Assembly (NCBI GenBank): GCA_041848045.1
Contig: JBGZHY010000075.1
Span: 1-12,016 of the forward strand
Length of the DNA: 12,016 bases
Direction: 5' to 3'
From: CAKAHY01 sp041848045
Lineage (GTDB): Bacteria > Bacillota > Clostridia > Lachnospirales > Lachnospiraceae
Notes under the pieces: model-generated
Told to the model about the DNA's origin: nothing
Database searches by the model: none
Seen by the model: the letters and a program-made list of their open reading frames with translations, nothing else
Translations under genes and position numbers: made by a program
Part shown: piece after piece, positions 1 through 6,245 of the stretch
Position numbering within the stretch: the first letter of the stretch is position 1
Layout of the letters: each line of letters begins with the position of its first letter

Positions 1-2
1 AA

Positions 3-284
3 AACTGCCCGGATTTTTCAGCCTGTGCCACGGATCTCGGTACAGTCAGGATCAATGCGAGTGCTTATTATCCCTCTTTTTATCGAAATAGTAAGAGAGT
101 AGGAACCAGTGATTATCTGAGGGTCATGAGGCTTAGGAAGATATGGGCGGAAGGAACATTCGCAGTTTTAAAACGAGAACATAAATTGAATAAAATCCAG
201 AAAAGAGGCCTTCAGAAAGCGACAGAAGAATGCCTCTTATCGGCAATGGCATTAAATCTAAAACGGCTGGTAAAAGCGGTTTGA
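3..284 (+). CDS. DDE transposase, C-terminal 93 codons (5' end outside window)
   Basis: The reading frame is open from the window edge to TGA at 282-284, so this is the tail of a longer gene. The visible part begins with a short Cys cluster (CPDFSACA), followed by a Tyr/Asn/Arg-rich stretch. It ends with RLRKIWAEGTFAVLKRE and then a basic, Leu-rich segment (RGLQKATEECLLSALALNL). This layout matches the C-terminus of IS1182/IS4-superfamily DDE transposases, where the Glu of an (I/V)xxEGxFxxxK motif is the third catalytic acidic residue; here that is AEGTF. The protein would cut and join the ends of its own insertion sequence. Terminal repeats could not be assigned with certainty, although the element's end should lie shortly after 284. 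The transposase class is confident; the exact IS family is inferred from the motif. Confidence 0.75.
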   Translation, partial: NCPDFSACATDLGTVRINASAYYPSFYRNSKRVGTSDYLRVMRLRKIWAEGTFAVLKREHKLNKIQKRGLQKATEECLLSAMALNLKRLVKAV

Positions 285-348
285 ATAACCGAATTTACCG
301 GCTGCTTTATGATATTTCAAAAAACATGCAGAAATAAACACTGAAAAA

Positions 349-639
349 TTGAGTTTGTCAACAGGTCCAATAGTTTACACTACCGATTACCTACATATAT
401 ACGATATATGCGGTATATCAGATGCTATACGCAGGTCGCCATATGAGCAAGCATATCGGTGGCTTGTGTTTATAGTTTTTTGTCTAAATCTGTATGCATT
501 GGTAATAAAGCTTAGAGATATGAGAAAAAAGGAACTTATCAAAGGCAACTATAGAGGTTTTATCATTTTTAATATGGCTTTTGTCGTGCTTAAAGTTTTA
601 GAGTTTTGGATTGACATATATTACAGAATGAGTGTATGA
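349..639 (+). CDS. Small hypothetical membrane protein, or C-terminal fragment of an interrupted gene
   Basis: Not recognised. The 96-residue product has two hydrophobic stretches long enough to cross a membrane, at about residues 38-55 (WLVFIVFCLNLYALVIKL) and 70-88. A basic loop (RDMRKKELIKG) lies between them. The only in-frame start is TTG at 349, and nothing resembling a ribosome binding site precedes it. The frame is open back to 313, just after a stop at 310-312, with no ATG. The first in-frame ATG falls at about codon 58. Base composition is visibly more AT-rich than the genes to the right. Sandwiched between a transposase end and an inverted-repeat element, it is best read as a decaying remnant of a gene cut by insertion. 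A real small membrane protein with a TTG start cannot be excluded. Confidence 0.3.
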   Translation: MSLSTGPIVYTTDYLHIYDICGISDAIRRSPYEQAYRWLVFIVFCLNLYALVIKLRDMRKKELIKGNYRGFIIFNMAFVVLKVLEFWIDIYYRMSV

Positions 640-688
640 GTGAGTGATGAGAGGATTTTCGAGTGAAAGATTATGCCTCTATTAAAGG

Positions 689-742
689 TGTACCGACCTC
701 CGAACGTTAGATTTTTTGGTCTGACTTTTTGGGGTCGGTACA
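689..742. mobile_element. Paired IS-like terminal inverted repeats (54-bp remnant or mini-element)
   Basis: Positions 689-698 (TGTACCGACC) and 733-742 (GGTCGGTACA) are perfect inverted repeats. An inner pair, 706-711 with 720-725, extends the symmetry and leaves an 8-nt T-rich loop. Read from the right on the minus strand, the end is TGTACCGACCCCAAAAAGTC. This resembles the TG...CCC(A)AAAAGT termini of IS3-family, IS150-group elements. Both tips point outward, as in an element that has lost its interior or as in a tiny non-autonomous element. No flanking target duplication is obvious. The hairpin could also act as a weak terminator. The inverted repeat is certain; the IS3-family origin is inference. 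Confidence 0.6.
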
Positions 743-767
743 TACAATACTGTTTTTTAAAGTGAAA

Positions 768-1685
768 TCATAACCATTTCTTTTTGCGGAAAAACCAGAG
801 GCAGCCCGCCACAATCAGGATGCAGGCAAGCATAACGGAAGGATAACCCAAGGGGGATTCCAACTCCGGCATATAACGGAAATTCATACCGTACCAGCCT
901 ACAATCAAGGTCAGAGGAAGAAAAATGGAGGTAACCACCGTCAGAATCGTCATGATGCGGTTTTGCTTAATATCCAGCTGCGCCTTGTACAAATCTCGGA
1001 TTTGCACGGTATACTCCCGCAGAGAGGCTACAATGTCCAGCAGACGTTCCACGCGGGAAGTGAACAGGTGGAAGTAGCGCAGGTTTTCCTCCTTGAAAAA
1101 GCTGTTTTCATTTTCGGCAAGCTCCTGCCCCAGGTCAATCAGCTGCTCATAATGGGTGCGTAAATCCAGCAGTTCACCTCGAATATCGTTGATCTGCATG
1201 TTGCTGTCTTCCGGGCGCTCCAGCAGGATGGCAGCTTCGATACCGTTCATAATGGCTTCATACTGGGCAAGCAGGGTGAGATCACCGGAAATGGTCTGTT
1301 CCAGAAAATCGTAGAGAAAACGCTCCAGGGAGGGGATTTTCCAACGCTTTTTCTGCTGTATGCGGCGTATGATTTCCAGGGCATAGCCGTCGGAATCAAT
1401 GAATACGATGCCTCTTTCGTCCAAAGCAAAAGCGAAGCCGTGGTGTTCCCCGTTGATGTGAGTTCTGTCGGGTATATGAAAGCTGCCGGTCAGGGAATCA
1501 TAGTTTACCTCGGCTTTGGTGATGTAGAGATTGTCGATGTCCAAATCCATGTCAATCCCCATTTCAAAGCTGTCTTTGTCACTCGCCCATTCCTCCGGCG
1601 TCAGCACAGCCACATAGGGAATGCGGGCAGCGCGGCAGGCTTCGGCGGAAACCGGCGTCAATGTTTCCAAAATGTGATAATACAT
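768..1685 (-). CDS. corA: CorA-family magnesium/divalent cation channel
   Basis: This 305-residue protein has the CorA layout. A long soluble N-terminal domain leads into a charged, helix-rich stalk (about residues 130-245). Two membrane helices close to the C-terminus follow, at about 245-265 and 280-300, with a basic tail (RKKKWL). The signature Gly-Met-Asn loop is present as WYGMNF directly after the first membrane helix; in CorA pentamers this loop forms the ion-selecting mouth. The role is Mg2+ (possibly Co2+ or Ni2+) uptake across the cytoplasmic membrane down the electrochemical gradient. The ATG at 1685 is preceded on the minus strand by a GAGGA-type site. The gene diverges from pyrB, with promoters that overlap. 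Length is typical. The metal transported cannot be told from sequence alone. Confidence 0.92.
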   Translation of the reverse strand: MYYHILETLTPVSAEACRAARIPYVAVLTPEEWASDKDSFEMGIDMDLDIDNLYITKAEVNYDSLTGSFHIPDRTHINGEHHGFAFALDERGIVFIDSDGYALEIIRRIQQKKRWKIPSLERFLYDFLEQTISGDLTLLAQYEAIMNGIEAAILLERPEDSNMQINDIRGELLDLRTHYEQLIDLGQELAENENSFFKEENLRYFHLFTSRVERLLDIVASLREYTVQIRDLYKAQLDIKQNRIMTILTVVTSIFLPLTLIVGWYGMNFRYMPELESPLGYPSVMLACILIVAGCLWFFRKKKWL

Positions 1686-1717
1686 AGGCCTATCCTCATT
1701 TCTTGTAAGCTTTTATC

Positions 1718-1746
1718 ATTATATATCCTCAAAAAAGGATTGACAA
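1718..1746 (-). promoter_or_regulatory. corA promoter (sigma-70/A type)
   Basis: Read on the minus strand, TTGTCA (plus-strand 1741-1746) is followed by a 17-bp spacer and TATAAT (plus-strand 1718-1723). The predicted start is near 1711, giving a leader of about 26 nt before the ATG at 1685. The -35 shares its bases with the pyrB -35 on the other strand. Near-consensus elements make this a confident prediction; there is no experimental support. Confidence 0.72.
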
Positions 1747-1767
1747 GCTTCTTCCTATCCATATAAT
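1740..1767 (+). promoter_or_regulatory. pyrB promoter (sigma-70/A type)
   Basis: TTGACA at 1740-1745, a 16-bp spacer and TATAAT at 1762-1767 form a consensus promoter. The expected start is about 1774-1776 in GGAAAG, leaving only about 40 nt before the chosen ATG. That is too short for a PyrR-type attenuator, and no terminator hairpin or U-run like that of the E. coli pyrBI leader is visible. Its -35 overlaps that of the divergent corA promoter. Confidence 0.78.
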
Positions 1768-1813
1768 TATAAGGAAAGTTTGCAACGAATACATGGCTGT
1801 AAAGGAGGATATG

Positions 1814-2749
1814 ATGAAGCATTTGATAACACCCCTGGATTATTCTTTGGAAGAAACCGATGCCCTGCTTACCTTGGCGACGGACATCATGAATGATATG
1901 GGGAAATATTCAGCGGTTTGCAAGGGAAAAATTTTAGCTACTTTATTTTATGAACCAAGTACAAGAACCAGATTAAGCTTTGAATCGGCAATGCTTAAAT
2001 TGGGCGGCAGCGTACTTGGTTTTTCTTCGGCTGATTCCAGCTCCGCATCCAAGGGGGAGAGCGTTGCGGATACCATACGGACGGTGTCCTGTTACGCCGA
2101 TATTGCGGCTATGCGCCATCCTAAGGAGGGAGCGCCTCTGGTGGCTTCCCAGTATTCCGAGATACCGGTAATCAATGCGGGTGACGGCGGACACCAGCAT
2201 CCTACCCAGACCTTAACGGATTTGATGACCATCAGAACCTTAAAGGGGCGGCTTGATCATATCTGTATCGGCTTGTGCGGCGACTTGAAATTCGGCAGAA
2301 CGGTACATTCCCTGATTAAAAGCTTGACCCGCTATACCGGAATCCGCTTCGTTTTAATCTCTCCGGATGAGTTGAGAATACCGAGCTATATCAAGGAGGA
2401 TGTTCTGCTTCGCTCCGGTGCGGATTTTGTGGAAACAACATCCTTAGATGAGGTTATGCCGGAATTGGATATTTTGTATATGACAAGAGTGCAGAGAGAG
2501 CGCTTCTTTAACGAGGAGGATTATCTGCGCCTGAAGGATTCGTATATTCTGACGGAACAGAAGATGAAGCTTGCCAAAGAGGATATGCTGGTGCTGCATC
2601 CTCTGCCGAGGGTGAATGAAATTTCCGTAGAGGTGGACAAGGATCCCAGGGCGGCGTATTTTAAGCAGACACAGATGGGTGTATATGTGAGAATGGCATT
2701 GATTATAGATTTGTTGGGAATGGAGGTACGGAATGCAGGCAAAGAATAA
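1814..2749 (+). CDS. pyrB: Aspartate carbamoyltransferase catalytic subunit
   Basis: This enzyme catalyses carbamoyl phosphate + L-aspartate to N-carbamoyl-aspartate + phosphate, the first committed step of pyrimidine synthesis, in the cytoplasm. Visible active-site motifs: FYEPSTRTRLSFESA with STRTR at residues 49-53 (carbamoyl-phosphate binding), SASKGES with Lys80 (from the neighbouring chain in the trimer), GGHQHPTQ at 126-132, and HPLPR at 262-266. Length (311 residues) is normal. The frame is open from an ATG at 1793, but AAAGGAGG at 1801-1808 lies inside that extension. It points to ATG 1814 (5-nt spacing, MKHLITPLDYS) or the adjacent ATG 1811. The family's usual N-terminus also fits 1814. 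The 3' end overlaps pyrI by 17 nt, so the two chains are probably made in a coupled way. Confidence 0.97.
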   Translation: MKHLITPLDYSLEETDALLTLATDIMNDMGKYSAVCKGKILATLFYEPSTRTRLSFESAMLKLGGSVLGFSSADSSSASKGESVADTIRTVSCYADIAAMRHPKEGAPLVASQYSEIPVINAGDGGHQHPTQTLTDLMTIRTLKGRLDHICIGLCGDLKFGRTVHSLIKSLTRYTGIRFVLISPDELRIPSYIKEDVLLRSGADFVETTSLDEVMPELDILYMTRVQRERFFNEEDYLRLKDSYILTEQKMKLAKEDMLVLHPLPRVNEISVEVDKDPRAAYFKQTQMGVYVRMALIIDLLGMEVRNAGKE

Positions 2750-3176
2750 TGATGTATTGGTCATCGGACGTATTATGAACGGTATTGTGATAGACCATAT
2801 CAATCCGGGGAATGCAATGAAAATTTATCATTATCTGGAGTTGGAAAAGTTGGACTGTGCGGTTGCCATTATTAAAAATGTGAGCTCCAAATTAAAGGGG
2901 AAAAAGGATATCATTAAGCTGGAATGTGCACCGGAAGTTCTGGACTTTGACGTTTTGGGCTTTTTGGACAGTGAGATTACCATCAATGTCATTAAGGATG
3001 GGGAAATTGTGGATAAGCATAAACTGGAGCTGCCGGAGCGGGTAAGCAATATCATTAAGTGTAAGAATCCTCGTTGTATCACCAGTATAGAGCAGGAGCT
3101 TTTGCAGGAGTTTTATCTGGCGGACAGGGAAAAGTCCGTCTATCGCTGTAAATACTGCGCTAGTCAATATGAATAG
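2733..3176 (+). CDS. pyrI: Aspartate carbamoyltransferase regulatory subunit
   Basis: The 147-residue protein matches PyrI, the nucleotide-binding chain that joins PyrB trimers into the allosteric holoenzyme. The N-terminal half carries the hallmark IMNGIVIDHI segment (about residues 14-23) of the effector-binding domain. The C-terminal half carries the four zinc-binding cysteines, Cys110, Cys115, Cys139 and Cys142 (CKNPRC and CKYC), which form the interface with PyrB. All four are intact, so an assembled holoenzyme is expected. ATP activation and CTP/UTP inhibition are known for the family but not shown here. GGAGG at 2722-2726 sits 6 nt before the ATG, inside the end of pyrB. The overlap should help balance the amounts of the two chains. 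Length is close to the usual 150 or so. Confidence 0.97.
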   Translation: MQAKNNDVLVIGRIMNGIVIDHINPGNAMKIYHYLELEKLDCAVAIIKNVSSKLKGKKDIIKLECAPEVLDFDVLGFLDSEITINVIKDGEIVDKHKLELPERVSNIIKCKNPRCITSIEQELLQEFYLADREKSVYRCKYCASQYE

Positions 3177-3184
3177 ATTTTCTA

Positions 3185-3213
3185 TTGTACAGTTTATATT
3201 TTTGTGATATATT
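3185..3213 (+). promoter_or_regulatory. Candidate ridA promoter
   Basis: TTGTAC (3185-3190), a 17-bp spacer and TATATT (3208-3213) lie in the 66-bp gap after pyrI. No terminator hairpin separates pyrI from ridA. ridA may therefore be read both from the pyrB promoter and from this weaker internal one. Confidence 0.45.
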
Positions 3214-3242
3214 GAAAAAAACACAATAGGAGGAACAAAGAG

Positions 3243-3620
3243 ATGGAAAAGAAGATATTCAGCACAGACAAGGCTCCGGCAGCAATCGGACCTTATGTAC
3301 AGGCAACGGCGGCAGGGGACATCCTATTTGTATCCGGACAGTTGGGGCTGAACGTGGAAACCGGTGAGCTGGGTAAGGATGTGACGGAGCAGGCGCAGCA
3401 TTCTTTAAAGAATATGGAGCAGATTTTGCTGGCGGCAGGCACGGATAAGTCCAAGGTATTAAAGTGCGTGATTTTCCTGGTAGATATGGGGGATTTCGCG
3501 GCTGTGAATGAAGTGTATGCAAAGTTTTTTGACGGCAGCTTTCCGGCAAGAAGCTGTGTAGCGGTAGCGGCTCTGCCAAAGGGAGCAGCTGTGGAAATCG
3601 AGTGTATCGCTGCATTATAA
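3243..3620 (+). CDS. ridA: RidA-family reactive enamine/imine deaminase
   Basis: The 125-residue product is a full-length Rid (YjgF/YER057c/UK114) protein. It has the family's opening (IFSTDKAPAAIGPYVQA), the FVSGQLGL strand and the C-terminal block FPARSCVAVAALPKGAAVEIE. Arg103, which binds the substrate carboxylate in active RidA trimers, and Glu120 are both present, so catalytic activity is likely. RidA hydrolyses 2-aminoacrylate and related enamines released by PLP enzymes such as serine/threonine dehydratase, protecting other PLP enzymes in the cytoplasm. AGGAGG at 3228-3233 lies 9 nt before the ATG. The gene follows pyrBI, an order also found in E. coli, and precedes an amino-acid importer. 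Family call is secure; the link to pyrimidine metabolism is inference from position. Confidence 0.95.
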   Translation: MEKKIFSTDKAPAAIGPYVQATAAGDILFVSGQLGLNVETGELGKDVTEQAQHSLKNMEQILLAAGTDKSKVLKCVIFLVDMGDFAAVNEVYAKFFDGSFPARSCVAVAALPKGAAVEIECIAAL

Positions 3621-3674
3621 GATATGGAGATGGAGGCTTTCAGGGGAGCTTATGCTTTTTTGAATCGGGTCTTA

Positions 3675-3704
3675 GGGGCGGGATGGTTTCGGCTATCCCG
3701 CTCT
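3675..3704 (+). terminator. Possible terminator after ridA
   Basis: GCGGGAT (3678-3684) pairs perfectly with ATCCCGC (3695-3701) across a 10-nt loop. Three more pairs, two of them G-U, extend the stem outward to 3675-3704. The following bases (TCTTTGCATTTATG) are only moderately U-rich, so termination may be partial. It is the only strong stem between ridA and the importer operon. Confidence 0.5.
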
Positions 3705-3708
3705 TTGC

Positions 3709-3801
3709 ATTTATGCAGCAGATTTATGCATAAAATGTAATAAAATACATATAATTTGAATAAAATAAAAATTTATTCAAATAAAGCTTGATTTTATGCA
3801 G
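3709..3801 (+). promoter_or_regulatory. AT-rich repeat region, probable operator array
   Basis: The octamer TTTATGCA occurs at 3710-3717, 3723-3730 and 3793-3800. At the second copy it forms the perfect 12-bp palindrome TTTATGCATAAA (3723-3734). Between them, TTTGAATAAA and TTTATTCAAA (about 3757-3783) are perfect 10-bp inverted repeats around a 7-nt AT loop. The TGAAT/ATTCA half-sites recall ArgR-type ARG boxes, though the spacing is wider than in one classical box. Two degenerate boxes would explain this. The region sits directly before the importer promoter. The repeats are seen; the regulator is a guess. Confidence 0.5.
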
Positions 3802-3816
3802 AAAAAGGTGTATAAC
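3788..3816 (+). promoter_or_regulatory. Promoter of the amino-acid ABC operon
   Basis: TTGATT (3788-3793), a 17-bp spacer and TATAAC (3811-3816) are a good match to the housekeeping consensus. The third TTTATGCA repeat begins on the last base of the -35 and runs into the spacer, a place where a bound regulator would block polymerase. The predicted start near 3823 lies before the chosen ATG at 3859. Confidence 0.65.
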
Positions 3817-3858
3817 ATACAACAAGACTTATCAAAAGATTTGGAGGAGGTAATGTAT

Positions 3859-4692
3859 ATGAAAAAAATGGCAGCGGCAGGTATGGCAATATTGATGGGC
3901 TTGGCGTTGACTGCCTGCGCGGGCAGCGGCACAGCCACAACGACAACCCAGGCGGCAGCGGCAGGGCAGACCACGGCGGCGGCTTCGGCAGAGCAGACGA
4001 CGGCAGCTTCCGGCGGCAGCGGATTGGTGGAGGAAGGGAAGCTGTATATGTCTACCAATGCGGAATTTGCCCCGTATGAATATTATGAAGGAGATAAGAT
4101 TGTCGGTATTGATGTGGAAATCGCGGAGGCCATTGCCGCTAAGCTGGGAGTGGAGCTGGTAATCAATGATATTGCCTTTGACTCCATTATACCGGAGGTG
4201 ACGGCGGGCAAGGCGGATATCGGCATGGCGGGAATGACCGTAACCGAGGACAGAAAGCAGAATGTGGATTTTTCCGATACCTATGCTTCCGCAAAGCAGG
4301 TGATCATTACCAATACGGGATCTGCGGTAAAGACGGCGGCGGATCTGGAGAATAAAATTATCGGCGTGCAGCTTGGCACCACAGGCGATATCTATGCCTC
4401 CGATGTGGCGGGCGCTACGCTGGAGCGTTATTCCAAAGGCTTTGAGGCAATACAGGCTTTGTCCCAGGGCAAGATTGATGCGGTGATTTTGGATGAACAG
4501 CCTGCCAAGTATTACATCAAGGACCAGACAAACCTGCATATTCTGGATGAGGCATTTGCGGATGAGCAGTATGCGATTGCCATCAAGAAAGGAAATACGG
4601 CATTGGTGGAAAAAATCAACAAGGCTCTGGCAGAGTTAAAGAGCGAGGGTAAGATTGACGCCATTGTGGCAAAGTACATTACAGCAGAATAG
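3859..4692 (+). CDS. Polar amino-acid ABC transporter substrate-binding lipoprotein
   Basis: A family 3 solute-binding protein that captures an amino acid outside the cell and hands it to the permease. The 277-residue chain begins with a lipoprotein signal ending LALTAC, so Cys20 should be lipidated and anchor it to the outer face of the membrane. An Ala/Thr/Gln/Ser-rich linker of about 35 residues follows, then the two-lobed domain. Typical ligand-site segments are visible: NAEFAPYEYYEGDKIVGID, GMTVTEDRKQNVDFSDTY (the Arg that contacts the ligand carboxylate), QLGTTGD, and AVILDEQPA. An in-frame ATG at 3796 lies upstream of the -10 element and is not used. GGAGGAGG at 3843-3850 selects ATG 3859 (8-nt spacing) over ATG 3853 (2 nt). 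The ligand is not determined; basic amino acids, glutamine or cystine are all possible. Confidence 0.93.
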   Translation: MKKMAAAGMAILMGLALTACAGSGTATTTTQAAAAGQTTAAASAEQTTAASGGSGLVEEGKLYMSTNAEFAPYEYYEGDKIVGIDVEIAEAIAAKLGVELVINDIAFDSIIPEVTAGKADIGMAGMTVTEDRKQNVDFSDTYASAKQVIITNTGSAVKTAADLENKIIGVQLGTTGDIYASDVAGATLERYSKGFEAIQALSQGKIDAVILDEQPAKYYIKDQTNLHILDEAFADEQYAIAIKKGNTALVEKINKALAELKSEGKIDAIVAKYITAE

Positions 4693-4707
4693 GGAGCTTG
4701 ACGGATA

Positions 4708-4767
4708 AAAAGCTGGAGAGAAGGATTTCCCTCTGGCTTTTGTACGTATATTTGCAGGAAATATACG
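4708..4767 (+). promoter_or_regulatory. Twin stem-loops between binding-protein and permease genes
   Basis: The first stem pairs 4708-4718 with 4731-4741 (eleven pairs, two G-U) and ends in TTTT, so it resembles a weak terminator. Three bases later, CGTATATTT (4745-4753) and AAATATACG (4759-4767) form a perfect 9-bp stem with a 5-nt loop. In binding-protein operons such structures commonly stabilise the upstream mRNA and reduce read-through, giving more binding protein than membrane parts. That function is inferred here. Confidence 0.55.
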
Positions 4768-4801
4768 GAAAATATAAGGGATAGAAGAGAGGAAAAGGAA
4801 G

Positions 4802-5491
4802 ATGCAGGCTATCATCGGCAGCATTCAGCAGAATTTACTGGAAAAGGATCGCTGGCAGTATATTGTACAGGGCCTGGGGGTGACTTTGCACATTACCTTT
4901 ATGGCGGTACTGCTGGGCATTATCATCGGCGTGATTGTGGCGGTTGTCCGCAACACTTATGACAATACGGGGAAATTAAAGCTACTCAACGGAATATGCA
5001 ATATATATCTGACGATTATCAGGGGAACGCCGGTGGTGGTGCAGCTTTTGATTATTTACTTCGGTATTTTCGGCAGCGTGCGCATTGACAAGACCCTGGT
5101 GGCAATTCTCGCTTTCGGCATTAACTCCGGCGCTTATCAGGCGGAGATTTTCAGAGCGGGTATCCAAAGCGTACCCAGAGGGCAGTTTGAGGCGGGGCGC
5201 AGCTTGGGCTTCGGTTACGGTCAGACCATGCGGCTGATTATTATTCCTCAGGCTTTTAAAAATGTACTGCCTACTCTGGCAAATGAATTCATTGTTTTGC
5301 TCAAGGAAACCTCCGTGGCAGGCTATATCGCCCTGCAGGATTTGACCAAGGCGGGCGATATTATCCGCAGTCAGACCTATGCTGCCTACACCCCTTTGCT
5401 GGTGGTGGCTGCGATTTATCTGATTTTGGTTATGGGCTTATCCTATCTGGTGTCTTTGTTGGAAAGGAGATTGAAAAAGAGTGAGCGATAA
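4802..5491 (+). CDS. Polar amino-acid ABC transporter permease
   Basis: This 229-residue inner-membrane protein belongs to the HisM/GlnP permease family. Hydrophobic segments lie at about residues 22-49, 63-92, 98-118, 145-168 and 196-220, consistent with five membrane helices. The family TIIRGTPVVVQL segment (71-82) is present. The cytoplasmic EAA loop that docks onto the ATPase is also present, as EAGRSLGFGYGQTMRLIIIPQA from residue 130. It presumably forms a homodimer, since no second permease gene is here. A purine-rich site (GAGGAAAAGGAAG) precedes the ATG. Its last 11 bases overlap the GTG start of the ATPase gene, indicating translational coupling. Length is normal for a one-domain permease. 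Confidence 0.95.
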   Translation: MQAIIGSIQQNLLEKDRWQYIVQGLGVTLHITFMAVLLGIIIGVIVAVVRNTYDNTGKLKLLNGICNIYLTIIRGTPVVVQLLIIYFGIFGSVRIDKTLVAILAFGINSGAYQAEIFRAGIQSVPRGQFEAGRSLGFGYGQTMRLIIIPQAFKNVLPTLANEFIVLLKETSVAGYIALQDLTKAGDIIRSQTYAAYTPLLVVAAIYLILVMGLSYLVSLLERRLKKSER

Positions 5492-6221
5492 AAAGGTATT
5501 GATAGAGGTCAAGAATCTGTGCAAAAGCTTCGGTGAGAAAGAAATATTGAAAAACATCAATGTGAACATATATAAAGGGGATGTGGTCTGCGTCATAGGT
5601 CCATCCGGTTCGGGTAAGTCCACTTTTTTGCGCTGCCTGAACAGAATGGAGGAGGCAAGCAGCGGTTCCATCATTTTTGAAGGCTGCAATATTGTGGATA
5701 AACATGTAGACATTGATAAGCACAGACAGAAGATGGGCATGGTATTCCAGCAGTTCAATCTTTTTCCCCATATGACGGTTCTGCAGAATCTGACGATTGC
5801 GCCGATGCGTTTACAGGGGCTGCGGGAGGAGGAAGCCAAGGGCTATGCCATGGATTTGCTGCAGAAAGTGGGGCTTGCGGACCGGAGCGCTTCGTATCCT
5901 TCCCAACTGTCCGGCGGGCAGCAGCAGCGTATTGCTATCTGCCGCGCCCTGTGTATGAAGCCGGATGTTATGTTGTTTGACGAGCCGACCTCCGCGCTGG
6001 ATCCGGAGATGGTGGGGGAGGTTCTGGGAGTGATGAAAGACCTGGCTGCCCAGAAAATGACCATGGTGGTGGTAACCCATGAGATGGGCTTTGCCAGAGA
6101 GGTCAGCAATCGGGTAATGTTTTTGGACAGCGGTGAATTTTTGGAAGAAAATGCACCGAAGGAGTTTTTTGAGCATCCGAAGAATGTGCGTTTGCAGTCT
6201 TTTTTGAGCAAAGTTTTATAA
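5481..6221 (+). CDS. Polar amino-acid ABC transporter ATP-binding protein
   Basis: This is the cytoplasmic ATPase that powers import through the adjacent permease. All nucleotide-binding motifs are intact in the 246-residue protein: Walker A GPSGSGKST (40-48), Q-loop at Gln90 in VFQQFNLFPHMTV, signature LSGGQQQR (143-150), Walker B VMLFDEPTSALD with Glu168, and switch His200 in VVTHEMGFA. The NLFPHMTVLQN and PTSALDPEMVGEVL wording is typical of GlnQ/HisP/ArtP-type proteins. The start is GTG at 5481, served by AAAGGAG near 5464-5470 and overlapping the permease by 11 nt. No extra C-terminal regulatory domain is present. A strong terminator follows, so it closes the operon. Confidence 0.97.
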   Translation: MSDKKVLIEVKNLCKSFGEKEILKNINVNIYKGDVVCVIGPSGSGKSTFLRCLNRMEEASSGSIIFEGCNIVDKHVDIDKHRQKMGMVFQQFNLFPHMTVLQNLTIAPMRLQGLREEEAKGYAMDLLQKVGLADRSASYPSQLSGGQQQRIAICRALCMKPDVMLFDEPTSALDPEMVGEVLGVMKDLAAQKMTMVVVTHEMGFAREVSNRVMFLDSGEFLEENAPKEFFEHPKNVRLQSFLSKVL

Positions 6222-6245
6222 ATATGCAGTTGATTTATCGAAAAG

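Noticed and set aside
1793..1813. Upstream ATG of pyrB giving seven extra residues
   Set aside because: The extension contains the ribosome binding site AAAGGAGG itself, and the family N-terminus begins at the later Met.
1768..1813. PyrR attenuator or riboswitch before pyrB
   Set aside because: The leader is too short and lacks an antiterminator/terminator pair.
3796..3858. Upstream ATG of the binding protein giving 21 extra residues
   Set aside because: It lies between the -35 and -10 of the promoter and would bury the lipoprotein signal peptide.
3832..4539. 235-residue minus-strand ORF opposite the binding-protein gene
   Set aside because: It is antisense to a clear solute-binding protein, has a His/Arg/Leu-rich shadow composition and no domain.
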